DNA of 64,000 nt from Noviherbaspirillum_A sp047237965 (GTDB lineage Bacteria > Pseudomonadota > Gammaproteobacteria > Burkholderiales > Burkholderiaceae_D). The stretch covers positions 682,001-746,000 of the forward strand of contig NZ_JBDFLX010000001.1 of assembly GCF_047237965.1 (NCBI RefSeq), in the 5' to 3' direction. Under the pieces are notes generated by a model, which made no database searches, was not told the DNA's origin, and was given only the letters and a program-made list of their open reading frames with translations. Positions 43,912 to 52,900 of the stretch are shown here, in pieces; position 1 is the stretch's first letter, and every line of letters starts with the position of its first letter. The position numbers and the translations under genes are program-made.

Positions 43912-44136
43912 ATGACTACCCAACAGCAGATTGCCATCAGCACCATTCCCCCCGCGGCGACGCGGTTTGCACGGCGCGACTTTCTCAGCGCCCACATCGT
44001 CGAAGTCGGCATCCTATTGCAGGAACAGTTCGGCGTTGAACATGCGGCTGCCTTCCTGAAGGACAACTTCATTCACCTTGACGTAGCGATGCGGGTGCTG
44101 CTGCGTCCGGCCGAACGCCGCCGGCCGCAGGCCTGA
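43912..44136 (+). CDS. Small protein of unknown function behind a sigma-54-type promoter
   Basis: 74 residues from the ATG at 43912 (a second ATG at 43900 is possible; GAGAGG lies between 43894 and 43899, too close for the latter). It begins MTTQQQIAIST and is helix-rich in the middle (SAHIVEVGILLQEQFGVEHAAAFLKD), with a basic C-terminus. No signal peptide or membrane helix is visible. I do not recognise it. It lies about 125 nt downstream of the sigma-54-like element, so it may belong to the PrsK/PrsR regulon. Convergent with the protease gene. Confidence 0.65.
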   Translation: MTTQQQIAISTIPPAATRFARRDFLSAHIVEVGILLQEQFGVEHAAAFLKDNFIHLDVAMRVLLRPAERRRPQA

Positions 44137-44152
44137 GCGTCAGCCGCCCGCC

Positions 44153-44917
44153 TCATTTGCCCTGCAGCAGGCGGCTGATGTAATTTCCCGGAATCGCATA
44201 GGCAATGCCGCTCGGATTGCTGACCGCGTTTTCCTTGACTCCCTTGACATAGACCATATTGATGATGCCCACCACGCCGCCGGTAGCCGGGTCGAACAGC
44301 GGGCTGCCGCTGTTGCCGGGATAAGCGGTGGCATCGAGCTGGAACACCATCAGCGACGAGCGCTGGATCTGGGCGATCATCTTCGCGTCAAGCCGGCTGG
44401 CGGTGGATGCCGGCATCGCCAGCGGCGTATGCGCCGACAGCATCGCGCGATGGGTCACATGGCGCATTCCCAGCAGCATGCCGAGCGGGAAGCCGGTAAA
44501 GCCCAGCATCTGACCTTCCTCGACCTTGTCCGAGTCCTGCAGCTTCAGCACCGGAAGCGGCGTGCCGCTGATGCGCAGATGGGCCAGGTCATGTTCCTTG
44601 TCGACCGCCGCCACGGTGGCAGTGCGAAACACCGGCGCAGCGCCTTCCCCGGTAATGATGCCCAGCATCTCCTTCTGCTCCGTGTTCAGGGCGGCCGGCA
44701 GCACATGGGCATTGGTGATGACGCTCAGGCCGTCGCCCACGGCGAAACCGGTCCCACGAAAATCGGCCGACGGACTGCGGGTCTGCTGGAAGGTGCCGAT
44801 GGCGACGACTGCCGGCTTGACGCGCTTGATCACCTCCACCATTTCCTGGGCCTGCACGGGCAGGGCGGCCAACATGGCCATGGCGAGCAGGCAGGCACGG
44901 CGACGACGGAGAAACAT
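44153..44917 (-). CDS. Secreted trypsin-like serine protease
   Basis: 254 residues from the ATG at 44917, which has AAGGGG about 6 nt upstream and opens a clean signal peptide (RRRRACLLAMAMLAALPVQA, cleavage near AQA at 22-24). The catalytic triad is visible: His71 in TNAHV, Asp110 in KEHDLAHLR and Ser203 in GNSGSPLF. No PDZ domain follows, so it is shorter than DegP/HtrA. It is a periplasmic or secreted protease; its substrate is unknown. It is read in the same direction as the YdcF-like gene upstream but 69 nt apart. Confidence 0.9.
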   Translation of the reverse strand: MFLRRRRACLLAMAMLAALPVQAQEMVEVIKRVKPAVVAIGTFQQTRSPSADFRGTGFAVGDGLSVITNAHVLPAALNTEQKEMLGIITGEGAAPVFRTATVAAVDKEHDLAHLRISGTPLPVLKLQDSDKVEEGQMLGFTGFPLGMLLGMRHVTHRAMLSAHTPLAMPASTASRLDAKMIAQIQRSSLMVFQLDATAYPGNSGSPLFDPATGGVVGIINMVYVKGVKENAVSNPSGIAYAIPGNYISRLLQGK

Positions 44918-44986
44918 GGAAAACCCCTTAATTAAACAAGCACAGTGAAAGAAGAGAATAAGCGCGGGGCGCTGGCAGCACATGTC

Positions 44987-45778
44987 TCAATCGCCAACCG
45001 CGTGATATCGCCAGCGATACCATGCGATGCCGATCAGCTCATAGATCGCATACCAGGATTGCCGCAAGCCTTCCGCGCTCGGCAGAAACGCCGAGAACCC
45101 CAGCGGCGGATGGCTGAAAAAAAGCGTAGGGGCGGCGACCACCACCAGGCCGGCGCGCTGGAAGGCATTGCGGGCGCGCGGCATGTGCATCGCGTCCGTC
45201 ACCAGCAGGATGCGGGTGACGGCTTCAGGCCGCAGCACCTGGGCGCTGAAACTGGCGTTTTCGGCCGTATTCCTGGACTGGCCCTCGATCCATTTCACCG
45301 GCACGCCGAAATCCTCGCGCAGCGCCGCGGCCATCGCGTCCGCCTTCGACCAGGCGTTGTCGTCCGCCGCGCCATTGCCGCCGGAGACCAGCACCGGCAG
45401 CCTGGTTTCGCGCTGCAGCCGCGCGGCGTAGCGCAGCCGCCCAAGCGCGATGTAGTCCGGAATATCCCGCCCGCCATATTCGGCCGCATCCCGCAGCCGT
45501 CCCGCGGCCAGCACGACAATGGCCTGGGCGCCGGTCTTGTGCACAGCTTGGAGGGGCGCGGTAAGCCGCTCCAGCGGCGCGACGAAGAGGCGCGCGCCGG
45601 CGGTCGTCGACAGTACGAACAGCGCCGCCACGGCGCCATAGAAGACCACGCGGCCGGCCATTGGCGACCGGCGTCGCAGCAGCAACCCGAGCAGCATCAG
45701 GACAAACAGGCTGCTGGGCGGCAGTATCAGTTCACGGGGAAGATCAGCCAGCGTTGCCAGCACAGCGGTCATGCTCAT
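44987..45778 (-). CDS. YdcF/ElyC family (DUF218) membrane protein
   Basis: A 263-residue protein with two N-terminal membrane helices (LILPPSSLFVLMLLGLLL; VVFYGAVAALFVLSTTAG). A DUF218 domain from about residue 85 follows: AIVVLAAGR, VLVSGG near 129 and the conserved EGQSRNTAENA and VTDAMHMPRARNAF segments. The domain faces the periplasm. E. coli ElyC/SanA relatives affect envelope polymer precursor use, but the reaction is not settled. Its position near surface-glycan genes is consistent with an envelope role. Confidence 0.88.
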   Translation of the reverse strand: MSMTAVLATLADLPRELILPPSSLFVLMLLGLLLRRRSPMAGRVVFYGAVAALFVLSTTAGARLFVAPLERLTAPLQAVHKTGAQAIVVLAAGRLRDAAEYGGRDIPDYIALGRLRYAARLQRETRLPVLVSGGNGAADDNAWSKADAMAAALREDFGVPVKWIEGQSRNTAENASFSAQVLRPEAVTRILLVTDAMHMPRARNAFQRAGLVVVAAPTLFFSHPPLGFSAFLPSAEGLRQSWYAIYELIGIAWYRWRYHAVGD

Positions 45779-45886
45779 TGCGTTCCTGCGCTCCTTCGGA
45801 AAATGCGCGCCAAGTAGATACCATGCGTGCGATTGCCGTCAAGCAGGAATACAAAGAAAGCCTTGCCGAAATTTCATCCAATTCCC

Positions 45887-45914
45887 TTGAAGCCACAAAC
45901 CGCCATGCTAGAAT
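45887..45914 (+). promoter_or_regulatory. Sigma-70 promoter of tRNA-Leu(UAA)
   Basis: TTGAAG (45887-45892), a 16-nt spacer and TAGAAT (45909-45914) with a TGC extension. It ends about 15 nt before the mature tRNA. Confidence 0.7.
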
Positions 45915-45928
45915 CTCGTCCTCACTCG

Positions 45929-46021
45929 GCCCGAGTGGTGAAATTGGTAGACACAGCGGACTTAAAATCCGCCGCTTACCCGAGAGGGGGCGTACCGGTT
46001 CGATTCCGGTCTCGGGCACCA
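45929..46021 (+). tRNA. tRNA-Leu (anticodon UAA)
   Basis: A 93-nt class II tRNA with an encoded CCA. Acceptor arms GCCCGAG and CTCGGGC pair. The anticodon loop is CTTAAAA (TAA), a long variable arm (GCTTACCCGAGAGGGGGC) is present, and the T-loop is GGTTCGATTCC. An AT-rich block of acquired-looking genes begins just downstream. Confidence 0.96.
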
Positions 46022-46174
46022 AATCACCAGATCAAAAGATTGCCTTGCCTTAGGCATCATTAAACTGTTCAGTGCTTACTTCATCAGGTGATAGAGCGGT
46101 TGCAAAAAACTTCCGTCATCACCGGCACAGAATGGTGCTCAGTCATCTTGCATTTGATAATTCTTCCACGACCC

Positions 46175-47077
46175 TCACCCTCTCTTCATCCGTACTAGTA
46201 ACCGCAAGAAGTAATGCCTGAGCTTTTCAACATGTCTGACATAATAAGCAAGCACTAAAACATAGTACTTTTTGTAGACTAATGGCATTATTTTAGGTAT
46301 TTCACATTCAACAAAATAATTGCCGACGCTCGCATCTTTCAACTTCTTTAATTCGAAAAAAGGATCGATTCCGAGGGTTGACAGGTAGCGATAGAATGGG
46401 CCATCTGTAATATCTACAGGCGAATCATGGCGTATCAAGAACCGATCATTCACCGCCATACTAAAGTTTTTCAACTTTGAATACCAATAATATTCGAGGC
46501 CCCAGGTTGACGTGGAATCTGAAAAACAGTCAATTACCGCAAGCAATCCTTCTTTTGAAAAGATTGGGGCCATGACCTCAACAAAGCTGACTTCGCGCCA
46601 AGTGTTAGTCTGTTTACTCTTCAAAAATTCCCAATAAGTACTAGAATCTGAGGCTACAGCACCTTGATACAAGGTTTTTCCATCACTACATCCTGCGCGC
46701 AAGAGTGCGCCTAAGTCGTAAAAGCTAATGCCTACGTCAGGATCGAAAAAAGCGAATGATTCAAAATGAAGCATGTCTGGAAACTCCAGAAAAAACAGTC
46801 GAGCGGAATCGAATTTTGAAAGGCCTCCCTTTATGAGCCAGAAATTCTCGTGGACTGTAAATTCTATGGGTTGGTATTGCGATATAACAATGACGATATC
46901 ATTATCGTAAAAATAATCTGTCAGGCAGAGTGGGCATTTTTGACCGCATCTTATAAAAAGAAGAAATCGTCCGGTTTTTTTGCCAATTTTCTCCACCGAG
47001 ACCGTTCTTGAGTTGAGATTTAGATCAGCTGGAAGATTCATATCATTGTTAGGAAAATAGTCTGTTGACGCAATCAT
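46175..47077 (-). CDS. Protein of unknown function, AT-rich, possible glycosyltransferase-like fold
   Basis: 300 residues; family not recognised. It has no signal peptide or membrane helix. A FFDPDVGISFYDLGALLRAG segment near residue 110 resembles the D-x-D strand of GT-A-type enzymes, and aromatic residues are frequent. A Cys cluster (RCGQKCPLCL) lies near residues 43-52. Codon use is strongly AT-rich compared with genes left of the tRNA. The neighbours are an acyltransferase and glycosyltransferases, so a surface-glycan function is likely but unproven. Confidence 0.65.
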   Translation of the reverse strand: MIASTDYFPNNDMNLPADLNLNSRTVSVEKIGKKTGRFLLFIRCGQKCPLCLTDYFYDNDIVIVISQYQPIEFTVHENFWLIKGGLSKFDSARLFFLEFPDMLHFESFAFFDPDVGISFYDLGALLRAGCSDGKTLYQGAVASDSSTYWEFLKSKQTNTWREVSFVEVMAPIFSKEGLLAVIDCFSDSTSTWGLEYYWYSKLKNFSMAVNDRFLIRHDSPVDITDGPFYRYLSTLGIDPFFELKKLKDASVGNYFVECEIPKIMPLVYKKYYVLVLAYYVRHVEKLRHYFLRLLVRMKRG

Positions 47078-47329
47078 TTTATTGTGACTGCATTGAATGA
47101 AACGCCTAATGTTTAGTGGGGTTTGGATTGTGTTATATGGATTTAAACTTCAAACATTAGACGAGTACTGCTAACTCTAAAAAAATCTGTAAACGCAGCA
47201 GGATGCACCGAGTCAACAGTGGTCCGTAGGTCGGATGAGTTCTGATCAGCGTCAATGACCGTCGGTCGAAATTACCACGTCGTGCCTGACACTAAAAACG
47301 CTCTTCTAAAAGTTATTGGATGCTCACAC
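47078..47329. other. AT-rich intergenic region
   Basis: No gene or clear promoter is seen. The stretch 47200-47290 is more GC-rich than its flanks and reads like leftover coding or IS sequence, but I cannot identify it. Confidence 0.35.
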
Positions 47330-48547
47330 TTATATTACTTTTGCTGTTGGGCTGGCGATAAGAAGAGTTGAATTTCTTTTGGATATTATCTTCCCAAGTT
47401 TTAAAAATGGAATTTCTACGAATTTATAAAACAAAAAGCATAATAAGACGGTTGCTGATATTGTGAAGAATGGGAAAAGTATGGTATCCGGTGAAATTAT
47501 TTGTCTGATAAACATTGCGGGGAGTTGCTGCAGTTGGCCATGCAATAAATACAACGAGTAACTGGACTGTCCGAGGAGGCATGTCGGAACTAGTAATGCT
47601 ATCCTGAACTTCGAATCATTCGATTCTAATGATTTAGATGTGGAAAGCCGATATTCTATTTCTCCGAGCATCCATAAGAAGCCAGTGGCAATGATCGCTG
47701 CAAAGGTGAAAGTGAGATTGTATTTATTGATCGTAAGCGTATGGCCGAAGTGGTTTGGAAAAAAAATAAAAAAAAGTGAGAGAAATGACAGGAAGGCTGT
47801 TCCAGCGAATGACACTATCAAGGCCATTTTTCCGAAAAGCATGTTTGGCGTCACTCCTTTCTCATGCGCCCAGCGAAGCAAAATTCCCAGAAAGAATGCT
47901 GGCCAAAAGGAAAAGAACAGTCCGCTATCCCTTAATGTTGGTATTGCTGTGGCAAAGATTGACGCAGCCAACACCAACATTAATATTTTTTTTCTCCGTG
48001 ACTTAAAGAAACTCGTAAGATAGATGACAATGTAAAGTTGAATTTCGATGGAGAGGGACCAGTAGACGGCATTAATTGGACTGAAGGCATCCTGCAAATT
48101 TCCATTTTTGTTGAAAAAAACTTGTGTCAATGTTGCTATCTTTAACCAATCGATGGCGCCAAACTGAAGCCATTTTGGTGAAGGAACGTGATAGACGCCA
48201 GATTTTAAAGAGCTTATAGCTTCTACGAAGTAGGGCAAAGCCGCGATAAGCAATATCGATGCCCAAAATGGCGGCATCACACGAATTAATCGGCGGAGAA
48301 GGAAATTATTCGGATGTTGCCCTTTGCGAATTGTTTCTTCGGCAGAGGCATAGATGCAATACCCTGAGATTACAAAAAAAATGGGTACACCCTGGTACCC
48401 GTATCTCGCGATAGCAAACAAAAAAGGCGACAAATGCTGAAGTGAATCAGCGATGTGAAACAGGAACACCCAAAGCGCTGATAGGCCACGAACACACTCA
48501 AAGACAGTAGTTACCTCGAAACGAGGCTGTTTAATTTCTGGATCCAT
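47330..48547 (-). CDS. Acyltransferase 3 family membrane protein (OafA-like)
   Basis: A 405-residue protein with about ten hydrophobic segments. The family pattern starts at residue ~13 with FECVRGLSALWVFLFHIAD, which includes the conserved RG..A and His. GVPIFFVISGYCIYASAEE near residue 53 and RRLIRVMPPFW near 85 are further acyltransferase 3 motifs. It should transfer an acetyl or other acyl group across the inner membrane onto a sugar residue. There is no C-terminal SGNH domain. The AT-rich base composition marks it as part of the acquired block. Confidence 0.88.
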   Translation of the reverse strand: MDPEIKQPRFEVTTVFECVRGLSALWVFLFHIADSLQHLSPFLFAIARYGYQGVPIFFVISGYCIYASAEETIRKGQHPNNFLLRRLIRVMPPFWASILLIAALPYFVEAISSLKSGVYHVPSPKWLQFGAIDWLKIATLTQVFFNKNGNLQDAFSPINAVYWSLSIEIQLYIVIYLTSFFKSRRKKILMLVLAASIFATAIPTLRDSGLFFSFWPAFFLGILLRWAHEKGVTPNMLFGKMALIVSFAGTAFLSFLSLFFIFFPNHFGHTLTINKYNLTFTFAAIIATGFLWMLGEIEYRLSTSKSLESNDSKFRIALLVPTCLLGQSSYSLYLLHGQLQQLPAMFIRQIISPDTILFPFFTISATVLLCFLFYKFVEIPFLKLGKIISKRNSTLLIASPTAKVI

Positions 48548-49203
48548 CGGTATCTTTCGGTTAATTTCCGGATGGAATTATACATAGCTGCCCAGCATGT
48601 AAGCGAATCTTTACTCGTTAAAGTAGGCGTGCTGAAAAATCAGGTGGGTAAGCTGGTGGCTTGGATCTGTTAATAGCAACATTGTCAACTGGCGTCGTTT
48701 GCTGAAATTAACATTGCGACTTCTTCTCAAAGTGACTGAAGTCGGACAAGGGTTGCCTTGTGCGGAGTCATGCAGATTTAATGGAAATCCTTTTCTTGCC
48801 AAGCAAATGGACTCTTTCTTTTTCTTGTTAATAAGGCAAGTCAATCGTTTTTATGTACTACATGGCCAATGGGGAAAATTGTGTTATCTCACTCGGCTAT
48901 TGCCTTGACGCGATAGTGTCCTAGGTAACTCGCCAGTCTCTTTCGCCAGATGTAGCCGGTGACCTAGCTCGCCGCATCGGTAACTCATGCAAGTTGTCAA
49001 AAAATAGGTTTGCTGTTTTTATGAAAGTAGTTTACTGTAAGTAATGTTTTAGTATGGATACAATGCGTTAGGCTTCTTCCTTCGATTTCGTATCCTCATG
49101 CGTGTGGATGTGTCCGCACTCAGTTTTACTGAAATGAACAATAGCGATTAATGAAGAGGGCGGCGGTTCGGTTGCACCGTCGTTGATTAAACAGGCAAGG
49201 CAA
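48548..49203. other. AT-rich intergenic region with possible mobile-element remnants
   Basis: About 650 nt between divergent genes. No confident gene is seen. A minus-strand frame at 48611-48844 has no recognisable content. The segment 48905-48985 is GC-rich and contains GTCCTAGGTAACTCGCC and ACCTAGCTCGCCGC, which look like related or degenerated copies and could be IS remains. The promoter for the glycosyltransferases to the right should be in 48990-49180. Confidence 0.35.
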
Positions 49204-50232
49204 ATGGGAAAACGCCATGCCTCCTACGCGATATCGGTGAACATGCTGCCTCGATTTTCTGTAATTATCCCCAATTTTAATAACGGATTAACGCTTGCGC
49301 GGGCAATTGAATCGGTTCTGGCGCAAACATTCGCAGCGCACGAAATCATCGTTGTGGATGATGGCTCGACTGACGATTCAAGAGCAGTTGCTGAATCCTA
49401 CGGCGAACGCGTTCGATATTTTTGGCAGAACAATCAAGGGGTTTCCGCAGCTCGAAACTACGGCGTGGAGATGGCCACGGGGGATTGGTTAGCGTTTCTC
49501 GATGCTGATGACGAATATTATCCTAATCGTTTGGAAGCACACGCTCGCTGGATCCAGGATGAGCCCGATCTTGATTTCTTGTTAGGAGATCAGGAATCGC
49601 GGACGCCAGATGGCGAATTAATTGAAACGTTTATCGCAAAATCGCAAGGCGGTCGCGCAATCCTGAACGATAGCAGTGGTGCTGATCGCATCTCGTTATC
49701 TGTCGACGATTTCGAAAACTTGATCAGCGACGGTTTTACTGAAATCAGAACGATTTCCGTCCCTAAAAAGCGTTTTGTTAGTCTAGGTGGTTTTGCATCG
49801 AAATTGAAGATTGGGGAAGATTTGCATTTTTTTGTTCGACTTTTTGCCGTTAGTCACAAGGGCGGAGTTGTTCCAGAAGTTTTATCAATATATTACATCT
49901 ACCCATCAAGTGTTTTGAGAAAAGATCCGCTGCTAGCCATGCGGAACTTTGTGGATGCCGTCGAAATTTTGGAAAGGGATGTATCGTCAGCTCCTGCAGG
50001 GATAAGGCGAGGTGTCAGGCAGAAGTGTAGAGCAAGCAGACTCAGTCTGTCCTATGCGCTATTACGTGCGAATAGGAAAGGCGCCGCATTTCTCAATATA
50101 GTTCCTAACTTTTTGAAAGCGCCATCATTGGCGACCATGAGAGACGTGGCGTCGATATGTCGCGGCTTTCCCAGCGAGGCCAAGTTCAACGAAACACGTA
50201 ACGAGCCAGTTGGCAAGATTCCCGCAAATTAA
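49204..50232 (+). CDS. GT2 family glycosyltransferase
   Basis: 342 residues from the ATG at 49204 (a TTG at 49183 and an ATG at 49243 are alternatives; AAGG lies just before 49204). The GT-A domain has FSVIIPNFNNGLTLARAIES, VVDDGSTDDSRAVAE near residue 50 and the metal-binding FLDADDEYY near 98. The C-terminal region is helical. It is probably a cytoplasmic transferase for a surface glycan; the sugar is not known. Base composition is AT-rich relative to the host background. Confidence 0.87.
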   Translation: MGKRHASYAISVNMLPRFSVIIPNFNNGLTLARAIESVLAQTFAAHEIIVVDDGSTDDSRAVAESYGERVRYFWQNNQGVSAARNYGVEMATGDWLAFLDADDEYYPNRLEAHARWIQDEPDLDFLLGDQESRTPDGELIETFIAKSQGGRAILNDSSGADRISLSVDDFENLISDGFTEIRTISVPKKRFVSLGGFASKLKIGEDLHFFVRLFAVSHKGGVVPEVLSIYYIYPSSVLRKDPLLAMRNFVDAVEILERDVSSAPAGIRRGVRQKCRASRLSLSYALLRANRKGAAFLNIVPNFLKAPSLATMRDVASICRGFPSEAKFNETRNEPVGKIPAN

Positions 50233-50306
50233 TCCGTGTGTTCATCGCATTTGTTCGGTCTCAAAACATGATGGCCTGATGTCATCAAACGCGTTCAAAA
50301 TATAAT

Positions 50307-51191
50307 ATGGAAATAAGCGTCGTTGTATGCACAAGAAACAGAGCTAATTATCTGGATAGGATGCTAATCAGCCTGCAGCAGTTGCAGGTGCCAGATGGTC
50401 TGGAGTGGGAAATTATATTTGTCAACAATGGTTCTTCGGACAATACACGGCCAGTTCTTGAAAGTTCTCAAAAAAGATTTTCCGTTCCAGTCAAGATTAT
50501 TGATGAGGATCGCCCCGGCTTATCCTATGCAAGAAATGTAGGTTGGAAAGAAGCAAGCGGGAGAATTATCGCTTTTACTGACGATGATTGCTACCCGCAT
50601 AGTGATTGGTTAGCGCAAATCCATCAAGTATTGGGTGATCCGCACGTCGGCTATGTAGGTGGGCGGGTATTATTGTTTGACTTGACCGACGCTCCAGTCA
50701 CAATACAGATTTCTGAGTTAACAAAGGACTTTCCAAAAGGAAGTCACATCGAGTCAGGGAATATCATTGGTGCCAATATGGCTTTCAAGCGGCAGCTTTT
50801 GGACCAGGTGCAAGGCTTCGATTGTCGCCTGGGCGCAGGAACTCGCTTGCGAGCGGGCGAGGATACTGATCTTTTGATCAGAGCTTCTCTAGCTGGCTTT
50901 GAAGGACGTTACGACCCTTCCATCATCGTTTACCACCACCACAGGAGAAAACCCGGCGCTGACATCCATAAGCTTTCTTCCGGATATGCGTACGGACGCG
51001 GAGCTTTGTCAATGAAGACGATCTTGGAATCGGATGCAAAATCATTGTATCTGAAGAATTGGTACTGGCGTATCCGTTCTTTGATTGCCAAGAAAAGATT
51101 TCTTGAATGTCTGGAAGAGGCGAGGGGAGCAGTTCTTTTTCTCTCGGAATCAAGAAAGAGCAAGTCGTCTGCATTTACAAAGGCAGGGTAG
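50307..51191 (+). CDS. GT2 family glycosyltransferase
   Basis: 294 residues. MEISVVVCTRNRANYLDRML opens the GT-A domain. VNNGSSDNTRPVLES lies near residue 50, FTDDDCYPHSDWL near 93 and the catalytic-base region GAGTRLRAGEDTDLLIRASL near 190. It follows the previous GT2 by 74 nt in the same direction. Substrates are unknown. It belongs to the AT-rich block. Confidence 0.87.
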   Translation: MEISVVVCTRNRANYLDRMLISLQQLQVPDGLEWEIIFVNNGSSDNTRPVLESSQKRFSVPVKIIDEDRPGLSYARNVGWKEASGRIIAFTDDDCYPHSDWLAQIHQVLGDPHVGYVGGRVLLFDLTDAPVTIQISELTKDFPKGSHIESGNIIGANMAFKRQLLDQVQGFDCRLGAGTRLRAGEDTDLLIRASLAGFEGRYDPSIIVYHHHRRKPGADIHKLSSGYAYGRGALSMKTILESDAKSLYLKNWYWRIRSLIAKKRFLECLEEARGAVLFLSESRKSKSSAFTKAG

Positions 51192-51476
51192 CGCAAAGGC
51201 GAATGTTGAAAACCCCGTCAAGAGTCTAAAAAGGGAGTGTAGTCAAAACAGACTATTGTGAAATTCAGAGTACTGATGTAAGTGGTATGCTTATGCCTTT
51301 TTTATTGATTCAAAATCTATAAAGTATTAAATGTTTTTCGCAACACAGTTTGCTGCCATGTTTTAAATTCTATTGCGCATTCCTTCCAGTCGAATTAATA
51401 TCCTTTGCGCCAGCTGACCTCAATTTCAGGTGAGGTGCCTAGCGGTATTGGTCGATTGAGAATTCTTGGGGGGCGC
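51192..51476. other. AT-rich intergenic region upstream of a GT4 gene
   Basis: 285 nt, very AT-rich from 51240 to 51400. No gene is visible; a promoter for the GT4 gene is likely but no clear -35/-10 pair stands out. Confidence 0.4.
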
Positions 51477-52868
51477 ATGGCTGGTTGTAAATCGAATACT
51501 TTCTCCGATCGTATTCTTGGAAACATCGCATCAGGTATATTTTGGATAATTATCGGAGCGGTCTGCTTCCTTTTAAAAATTCAGAATCGCAGGTCGCAAA
51601 ACGACAAAATTCCCAGCGGCGACTCCGATCTAGTCCCCAAGCGAATCGCTTTCTGCGAGAATGGCGCCGGATATGGCGGTGCAATCATTTCCCTCGCCGC
51701 TTTCATAGAGAAGATTCCAGCGCCGTTCGAGCCCATTATTTATACGACGATACACTCGGAACATTACGCACGGCTCACGGGCCTTGGCTTGTCCCGACAT
51801 ATCCACCACTCACGGCTCATCAATACGGTACACCTCACCAAATTCGGGATTCCCTTCACCTCCACGATAGACAATTTATTCAATCTCCTTCCAACAGCTG
51901 CGCGCTACTACCGCGCGTTCAAGCGTGACGAGGTGGACTGCGTTTATCTCAATAACGATGCCAGCTGCAACTTCGCTGCCGCGATAGCAGGACACCTTGC
52001 AGGCCTTCCTTTAATTCTTCATGCGCGTGGTTTCAACAGCGATACCAAGGGAAATCGATGGGTACTGTCTAAACTTGACCAATGCATTCCTGTCTCTCAT
52101 GCCGTGAAGGATGAATTGGTCCAGTTGGGTGTGCCGGCGGAGAAATGTACGGTAGTGCCAGAGGGCCTGGACCTCTCGGTATTTCGCCCGCGATCGCCAA
52201 ACGGTTTGGTTCGCCAGGAACTCGGTTTAGATCGCGACGCGCCGGTCGTCACGCTGGTTGGCGGCCTAGTCGATTGGAAAGGTCAGGACGTGATGCTGGC
52301 TGCCGCACCTTTAATCTTCCACAGTCTTCCCAATGCAGTGATTCTTCTCGTCGGCAGCGCCTACGGAAGAGACAATAAATTTGCTGACATGATCTTCGAG
52401 CAGGCGGCGTCCGCTGCCATGCGGGGAAGAGTTCGTCTGCTGGGAGAGCGGGACGATGTGGCTGAGATTCTCGCCTGCAGCGATGTTGTCGTGCATGCCT
52501 CGACTAAGCCCGAGCCATTCGGCCGTACTTTTCTCGAGGGGATGGCGCTTGGAAAGGCAGTGATTGCGTCGAATGAAGGCGGCCCCCTGGACGTCATTTC
52601 GCATGGCCGGGATGGACTTCTGATACAGCCCAGGGATCCTCTCGTCTTGGCGCACGCCGTTATCGGGATTCTCAAAGACCGCCAGTTAATGGCCAAGCTC
52701 GGATATAACGCCGCGGCGAAGGCGACTGCGTTTTCCATCGAAAGTCATGCAAGCCAGATTTCGGCTGTGCTGTGCGATGTGTTGAAGTTGCGGCTTGTGC
52801 CGGAAAATGCACGACAAGTCGCCGTCGACGACGGCAACATAGAAACCACTCAGAAGGATGCGGCGTAG
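51477..52868 (+). CDS. GT4 glycosyltransferase with N-terminal membrane anchor
   Basis: 463 residues from the ATG at 51477, directly preceded by a G-rich ribosome site; a TTG at 51405 would add 24 residues. A membrane helix lies near residues 18-34 (IASGIFWIIIGAVCFLL). The GT-B domains follow: CENGAGYGGAIISL near 60, VVPEGLDLSVFRP near 232 and the donor region KPEPFGRTFLEGMALGKAVI near 342-361 with E-x7-E. GC content is intermediate between the AT-rich block and the host genes. Probably acts at the inner-membrane face on a lipid-linked sugar. Confidence 0.88.
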   Translation: MAGCKSNTFSDRILGNIASGIFWIIIGAVCFLLKIQNRRSQNDKIPSGDSDLVPKRIAFCENGAGYGGAIISLAAFIEKIPAPFEPIIYTTIHSEHYARLTGLGLSRHIHHSRLINTVHLTKFGIPFTSTIDNLFNLLPTAARYYRAFKRDEVDCVYLNNDASCNFAAAIAGHLAGLPLILHARGFNSDTKGNRWVLSKLDQCIPVSHAVKDELVQLGVPAEKCTVVPEGLDLSVFRPRSPNGLVRQELGLDRDAPVVTLVGGLVDWKGQDVMLAAAPLIFHSLPNAVILLVGSAYGRDNKFADMIFEQAASAAMRGRVRLLGERDDVAEILACSDVVVHASTKPEPFGRTFLEGMALGKAVIASNEGGPLDVISHGRDGLLIQPRDPLVLAHAVIGILKDRQLMAKLGYNAAAKATAFSIESHASQISAVLCDVLKLRLVPENARQVAVDDGNIETTQKDAA

Positions 52869-52900
52869 AGCAGAGTGCTCGGCGCTGCAATCCGCATCGT

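Noticed and set aside
48611..48844. 77-codon minus-strand frame in the island
   Set aside because: No recognisable domain, no ribosome site, and composition like the surrounding noncoding DNA.
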